Notes under the pieces: generated by a model
Told to the model about the DNA's origin: nothing
The model's input: only the letters and a program-made list of their open reading frames with translations
Databases searched by the model: none
Assembly: GCA_031284585.1 (NCBI GenBank)
Contig: JAITXT010000017.1
Coordinates: 1 to 47,204 of the forward strand
DNA length: 47,204 nt
Source: Acholeplasmatales bacterium
GTDB lineage: Bacteria; Bacillota_I; Bacilli_A; Acholeplasmatales; Acholeplasmataceae
Reading direction: 5' to 3'
In this document: one piece after another, positions 43,458-47,204 of the stretch
Numbering within the stretch: position 1 is the first letter of the stretch
Layout: each line of letters begins with the position of its first letter
Made by a program: the position numbers and the translations under genes

Positions 43458-45014
43458 CTATTTTTTAGGATAGACTGTAACTCTATTTCTTCCATTATTT
43501 TTTGATATATAGAGTGCTTTATCGGATTCTTCAATCACTGAGTTTACTTCTTGATTAGGAGACCTATAAGATATACCAACCGAAATTTTAGTTTTAATAA
43601 GTGCTTTTTCAACATTAATTTTTAATGATGATACATTTTGTCTTACTCTTTCTGCTAAAGCATAAGCAGTAGATGTATCTTTACAGTCAACTAAAACAAT
43701 AAATTCTTCCCCACCATATCTAGCTAAAGTATCATTAGTACGAATTGTTTTCTTAATAGTTTGCGCAACTACTTTAAGTACATCATCTCCTACTTGGTGA
43801 CCGTAGGTATCGTTAACTCTCTTAAAGAAATCGATATCAATCATAAAGATATAATAAATATCAGTTTCATCTAACTTTTTCTCATAGGAGACCATAAAGT
43901 CATCAAAGTATCTTCGGTTATAAATATTAGTAATCAGATAATCAAATTTTGAATCAGTTTTAATTTGATCTATATAATTTACAGTATCAGTTACATCACT
44001 TATCATAATAGCTAACATAGCACTTGAAATTTTACCACTTATGATAGTAGAAGTAGATGCTTTATAGTGATATAAAACATTGTCTTTTTCAATATCGAAA
44101 TTAATAGTGTAGTTATTATCAAGTAATAAATTATGAAGTTCTTTTGGCCAGCTTTCTAAATTATCTAATTTCCTTCCTTTTGGAAAACCTTCAAGACCTG
44201 GGAATATATGATCTGCACTTTTATTTGAAAAGAAATAACCACAATTAGAATCTAGGAGAATGTAACAGTCTTTTATAGAATCTATTGCATCTAGATGGTT
44301 TTTAGGAACAATCTCGAAGAGATCATATTTGGTTGCTAAAATATAGAGAAGAATTAGCGTCACGACTAAGGCTAAAGGTGTTAGATACACGTGAATTTCA
44401 AATCCAGAAAGTTTAAGACCAAATACAAGTGTTTCAACAAATGTAGGTATAAGTTGGGCTAGTAGAATAATTATCAAAGATTTACGATATCTTTTATTCC
44501 ACTTGATAATCTTAGTAACTATAAGCAAGGAACCTGAAATTGCATAAAGGATCATAAAACCACGGTAAACATAGTAAAATGGTCCAGGATTAGGTTGTAA
44601 ATAAACAACAGGGTCATTATAATAGGTATAACCATTATATAGCCATCCTTCAAGTATTCCGCCTTTCCCTGTATTCCAACTAATAAATATCGATATAGCA
44701 CTGAAAAGTAGGATTGGAACAAAAAAGAAAATTTTACTCTTTTTATAATCTAGAAACTCAAGGAGGAATAGAAGATAAAATGATTGGATAAAAGAAGAAC
44801 CAATATACAAAATTTTGCTGGCAGTGAAAGCTTCATCTTCATTAATCGAGGTTACTTCAAGTAAAGAGCCTAAAAGATGAAGAAAAACAGAACAAAAACA
44901 AGCGAAAATGAGAATTTTATTTTTAGTAGAACCTTTAGCAATTAACAATGTACCAAGATAGGTTATTATTATTAATGCTGCCAAATAAAGAATAATTACA
45001 ATAGTGTTAAGCAT
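43458..45014 (-). CDS. Membrane diguanylate cyclase with N-terminal 7TM sensor
   Basis: A 518-residue protein. Seven hydrophobic helices (about 5 to 225) form a 7TM sensor like those of histidine-kinase N-terminal 7TM proteins. A PAS-like segment follows (about 240-345), then a GGDEF domain: DIDFFKRVNDTYGHQVGDDVLK, GGEEF at 434-438 (active variant), and an RxxD I-site, RTND at 425-428. So it should make c-di-GMP and be product inhibited, unlike the cyclase at 6635-7846. GGGAG precedes the ATG. It has its own promoter, divergent from the aminopeptidase gene. The ligand sensed by the 7TM part is unknown. Confidence 0.93.
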   Translation of the reverse strand: MLNTIVIILYLAALIIITYLGTLLIAKGSTKNKILIFACFCSVFLHLLGSLLEVTSINEDEAFTASKILYIGSSFIQSFYLLFLLEFLDYKKSKIFFFVPILLFSAISIFISWNTGKGGILEGWLYNGYTYYNDPVVYLQPNPGPFYYVYRGFMILYAISGSLLIVTKIIKWNKRYRKSLIIILLAQLIPTFVETLVFGLKLSGFEIHVYLTPLALVVTLILLYILATKYDLFEIVPKNHLDAIDSIKDCYILLDSNCGYFFSNKSADHIFPGLEGFPKGRKLDNLESWPKELHNLLLDNNYTINFDIEKDNVLYHYKASTSTIISGKISSAMLAIMISDVTDTVNYIDQIKTDSKFDYLITNIYNRRYFDDFMVSYEKKLDETDIYYIFMIDIDFFKRVNDTYGHQVGDDVLKVVAQTIKKTIRTNDTLARYGGEEFIVLVDCKDTSTAYALAERVRQNVSSLKINVEKALIKTKISVGISYRSPNQEVNSVIEESDKALYISKNNGRNRVTVYPKK

Positions 45015-45308
45015 TAGGCATTCAAATCTCCCTTTTAAATTATATCAAATTTTACAAACATTTATAAAATAAGGTTTTTAATTTTTATTTCTTCTTTTTT
45101 TTATTTTATTTTAACGAAAAAAAAGTATCAATTTTAATTAAGAGTTTTAAATAGGACAAAAAACCTAAAAAGTTCTAGTTCTATTACTAATATTTAATGA
45201 AATTTATAATTAAAACGATGAAAAACGTAAAAAAAGTTATCTTATTTAGTCAATATTATCGAAAGCGATGTATAATTTAGTATATTTTAGTTTAAGGAAG
45301 GTTACACT
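45015..45308. other. Intergenic region between divergent promoters
   Basis: 294 AT-rich bases between the 7TM cyclase (minus) and aminopeptidase (plus). A plus -10 TATAAT is at 45271-45276; the minus promoter should lie near 45040-45080. No small gene or structured RNA recognised in the middle. Confidence 0.6.
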
Positions 45309-46538
45309 ATGGATTTAGAAAGATTAAAAAAATATGCTTTAACAATATGTAAAGTTGGAGCAAACGTCCAAAAAGGACAAGAAGTTTGGATTAGAAGTGA
45401 TTGTAAAAACGAGCAATTCGTTGCTTTATTAGTTGAAGAATGTTATAAGTTAGGGGCGTCCTATGTAGATGTTGAATTTACTAGTGAGGAACTTACCATT
45501 GCTCAATCCCTTTACGGTTCTTTAGAAGAGTTAGAAAAACTAAGATCTTATCATGAAGAAAGATGGATTAATTTTAGTAAAGTTTTTCCGGCAAGAATTG
45601 TTTTATTATCGGAAGCACCAGATAGTCTTACTAGAGCAGACAGTAAGAAACTAGTAGCTGCTAATAGGAAAAAGACTGCTATTATCAAAAAATATCGAGA
45701 TATTGCGGAAGATAAACATCAATGGACTATTGCTGGTGTTCCAAGTTATGAGTGGGCAGTTAAAGTATTTCCAAATCTAGACAAAGAAGAAGCTTATGAA
45801 AAATTATTTGAATTAATTTTAGATGTTTCTAGAATTGATGAAGATCCTATTCTTGCCTGGAAGAATCATAATGATAAACTACTTGAAATTTCTAATAAAT
45901 TAACAAGCTACAAATTTGATTATTTACATATTAAATCTCTAAAGAGTGGTACTGATATTAAAATTGGTTTATTAAAAAACACAAGATTTATTGCTGGCGG
46001 AGAAACTAATATTAATAATAATGTCTTTTATAATCCAAATATTCCAACCGAAGAATGTTTTACCTCTCCTGATAGTAGAAGAGCTTCTGGAATAGTATAT
46101 TCTTCTAAACCATTATCTTATAACGGGAAACTTATTGAAGACTTTAATATTACATTTAAAGATGGTGTAGTTACAAGTTATCACGCAAGAGTAAATGAAG
46201 AACTTTTAGGTGAAATAATTAATTTTGATGCAACTAGTAATAGATTAGGTGAAGTTGCTCTTGTTCCTTTTGATTCTCCGATTTCAAATTCAAAAACTTT
46301 ATTTTTCAATACTTTATATGATGAAAATGCTGCTTGTCATCTTGCTCTTGGAACTGGTTTTCTAAACACTTATATTGGTTTTGAAAATATGACGAAAGAA
46401 GAATTATCTAAAGTAGGAATTAATAGTTCCACAATGCACTGCGATTTTATGATTGGCGATGAAGAAACAGAAATTACAGGTTACACAAGTGAATCAAAAG
46501 GGGTTCCTATTTTCAAAAAAGGTAATTGGGTTATCTAA
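45309..46538 (+). CDS. M29-family metallo-aminopeptidase
   Basis: Cytosolic dinuclear-metal aminopeptidase (AmpS/PepS-like), 409 residues as typical. The C-terminal domain carries the family motifs: IPTEECFTSPD with metal-ligand glutamate, GIVYSSKPLSY, LGEVALVP with Glu, TLYDENAACHLALG with Glu and His, and MHCDFMIGDEE with His and Asp. The N-terminal part (1-200) matches the family's substrate-channel domain. AGGAAGG precedes the ATG. It has its own promoter and terminator. Its general role is peptide turnover; together with pepC it gives two aminopeptidases. Confidence 0.93.
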   Translation: MDLERLKKYALTICKVGANVQKGQEVWIRSDCKNEQFVALLVEECYKLGASYVDVEFTSEELTIAQSLYGSLEELEKLRSYHEERWINFSKVFPARIVLLSEAPDSLTRADSKKLVAANRKKTAIIKKYRDIAEDKHQWTIAGVPSYEWAVKVFPNLDKEEAYEKLFELILDVSRIDEDPILAWKNHNDKLLEISNKLTSYKFDYLHIKSLKSGTDIKIGLLKNTRFIAGGETNINNNVFYNPNIPTEECFTSPDSRRASGIVYSSKPLSYNGKLIEDFNITFKDGVVTSYHARVNEELLGEIINFDATSNRLGEVALVPFDSPISNSKTLFFNTLYDENAACHLALGTGFLNTYIGFENMTKEELSKVGINSSTMHCDFMIGDEETEITGYTSESKGVPIFKKGNWVI

Positions 46539-46557
46539 TTAAATAATTTAAATACAT

Positions 46558-46597
46558 AAAAAAAGAAGCAATCAATTATGGTTGCTTCTTTTTTTAT
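46558..46597. terminator. Bidirectional terminator
   Basis: A run of As, AGAAGCAA, a TCAATTATGG loop and TTGCTTCT plus seven Ts form a stem of about 14 bp. It ends both the aminopeptidase transcript (plus) and the pyk-small ORF transcript (minus). Confidence 0.9.
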
Positions 46598-46616
46598 GTT
46601 ATTAAAAAACAATTAC

Positions 46617-46748
46617 TTAAAAATTATCGGAATCATTTCCTGGGTCATAAGCATCATTTTCATCATGATTCTTACTTTTAAAGAAAGATAATGCTAATCC
46701 TATTACAAATAATATACCAACTATTCCTATTATTATAAATCCAATCAT
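46617..46748 (-). CDS. 43-residue single-TM small protein
   Basis: A 43-codon frame on the minus strand: a hydrophobic helix (about 2-23, MIGFIIIGIVGILFVIG...) followed by an acidic, Asp/Asn-rich tail (KNHDENDAYDPGNDSDNF). GGAGAGG lies 9 bases before the ATG, a proper ribosome site. It starts 23 bases after the pyk stop, so it shares that transcript, and ends just before a terminator. Size, start site and clear membrane-helix pattern make it a real small membrane protein; function unknown. Confidence 0.65.
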   Translation of the reverse strand: MIGFIIIGIVGILFVIGLALSFFKSKNHDENDAYDPGNDSDNF

Positions 46749-46771
46749 TATCAGTAGCCTCTCCATTTTAT

Positions 46772-47204
46772 TTAGTAAATCGGTATATTTTGATCAATTG
46801 TGATTATTCTTAAAGTTTCTTCTTTTATGTCGTAGTCATGTTTTACTTTAGTTCTTAGTAATAAAACCTTATCTCCATTTTTTAGTCCATATAAGTTAGA
46901 AATCACATTTACAAATTTAAATTTATTATCTGTATCTACTGAATTCTTGTTATCAATCAAATATGAATATACACCCCATAAGATAGTTAGACGTCTAGCA
47001 ACTTTAATATCGGAAGTAACACAAATAATATTTGAAACAGGTCTAGATTTTGATAGTCTTAACGAAAGTTCTCCTTCTTCATCAAAAACTATAATTAATT
47101 TGGCTTTTGAATAAATAGCAGCAAGGCTTGCTGCATTTGTAAGAGCTTGATATTTAGAGTTAGAAATAGAATCAAAAGCATCAGTTGCATTTCTTAAATA
47201 ATCT
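46772..47204 (-). CDS. pyk: Pyruvate kinase, C-terminal part (start beyond right edge)
   Basis: The last 143 codons of a gene entering from the right edge. The visible part is the pyruvate kinase C-terminal domain: SNSKYQALTNAASLAAIYSK, AKLIIVFDEEGELSLRLSKSRP matching the allosteric-domain pattern of a ...ARLISKYRP segment, VSNIICVTSDIKVARRLTILWGVYSYL matching VTP...ARQLAL-WGVY. The protein ends NIPIY. In the family this enzyme converts phosphoenolpyruvate and ADP to pyruvate and ATP at the end of glycolysis. The catalytic barrel lies outside the window. Family assignment rests on the C-terminal domain alone but the motif match is good. Confidence 0.85.
   Translation of the reverse strand, partial: DYLRNATDAFDSISNSKYQALTNAASLAAIYSKAKLIIVFDEEGELSLRLSKSRPVSNIICVTSDIKVARRLTILWGVYSYLIDNKNSVDTDNKFKFVNVISNLYGLKNGDKVLLLRTKVKHDYDIKEETLRIITIDQNIPIY

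Noticed and set aside
1-47204. CRISPR array, insertion sequence, prophage or replication origin
   Set aside because: No regularly spaced repeats, transposase, integrase or phage genes, or DnaA-box clusters were seen on reading; a systematic search was not possible.

Overview
The window is an AT-rich stretch (roughly 30% G+C by eye, not counted) of bacterial chromosome, densely packed with mostly plus-strand genes behind good Shine-Dalgarno sites. UGA is an ordinary stop codon: release factor 2 is encoded and genes end in TGA, so this is not a genetic-code-4 mycoplasma. The secA-prfB-yitT gene order, the SAM-I-type riboswitch, a CIRCE-like operator and low G+C all point to Bacillota, probably Bacilli/Erysipelotrichia or a deep Tenericutes-related lineage. 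Superoxide reductase instead of a dismutase, and Fe-S aldo/keto reductase, suggest an anaerobe. Species-level placement is not possible from what I can see.

Layout. 1-250: end of an rRNA operon (5S rRNA, tRNA-Asn, terminator). 297-674: superoxide reductase (minus). 1051-3921: overlapping GT2 glycosyltransferase, galU and glf, a sugar-nucleotide/galactofuranose surface-glycan module. 4063-5892: htpG behind a consensus promoter and a CIRCE-like inverted repeat. 6099-12772: a tight four-gene unit of V4R sensor, diguanylate cyclase, unknown protein, and a 1424-residue SF1 helicase with a Vsr-like nuclease domain. 12794-15439: tRNA-Arg(CCT), araD, an MsrB-like protein lacking its catalytic cysteine, then a SAM riboswitch controlling metK. 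15575-24920: a two-TM membrane protein, then secA, prfB, a YitT protein, an S41 protease and a fused ABC transporter. 24999-31641: jetA, jetB and jetC of a Wadjet/MukBEF-type SMC complex with no jetD, followed directly by pepC. 31647-31812: tRNA-Arg(CCG) and tRNA-Ser(GGA). 31863-38543: NYN/LOTUS-type protein, hydroxyacid dehydrogenase, ferredoxin-NADP reductase-like flavoprotein, ABC exporter, Fe-S aldo/keto reductase and small membrane proteins. 38693-47204: rRNA methyltransferase, OLD-like ATPase, HD-GYP response regulator, a 7TM GGDEF protein, an M29 aminopeptidase, a 43-residue membrane protein and the 3' end of pyk.

How the genes work together. Three c-di-GMP proteins are present: two cyclases, one with and one without the inhibitory RxxD site, and one HD-GYP phosphodiesterase. 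The most unusual parts are the SMC operon lacking its nuclease subunit, the coupling of a c-di-GMP synthase to a helicase-nuclease, the riboswitch without an evident P4 helix, and the MsrB paralogue with altered active site. No insertion sequence, prophage, CRISPR array or replication origin was seen.
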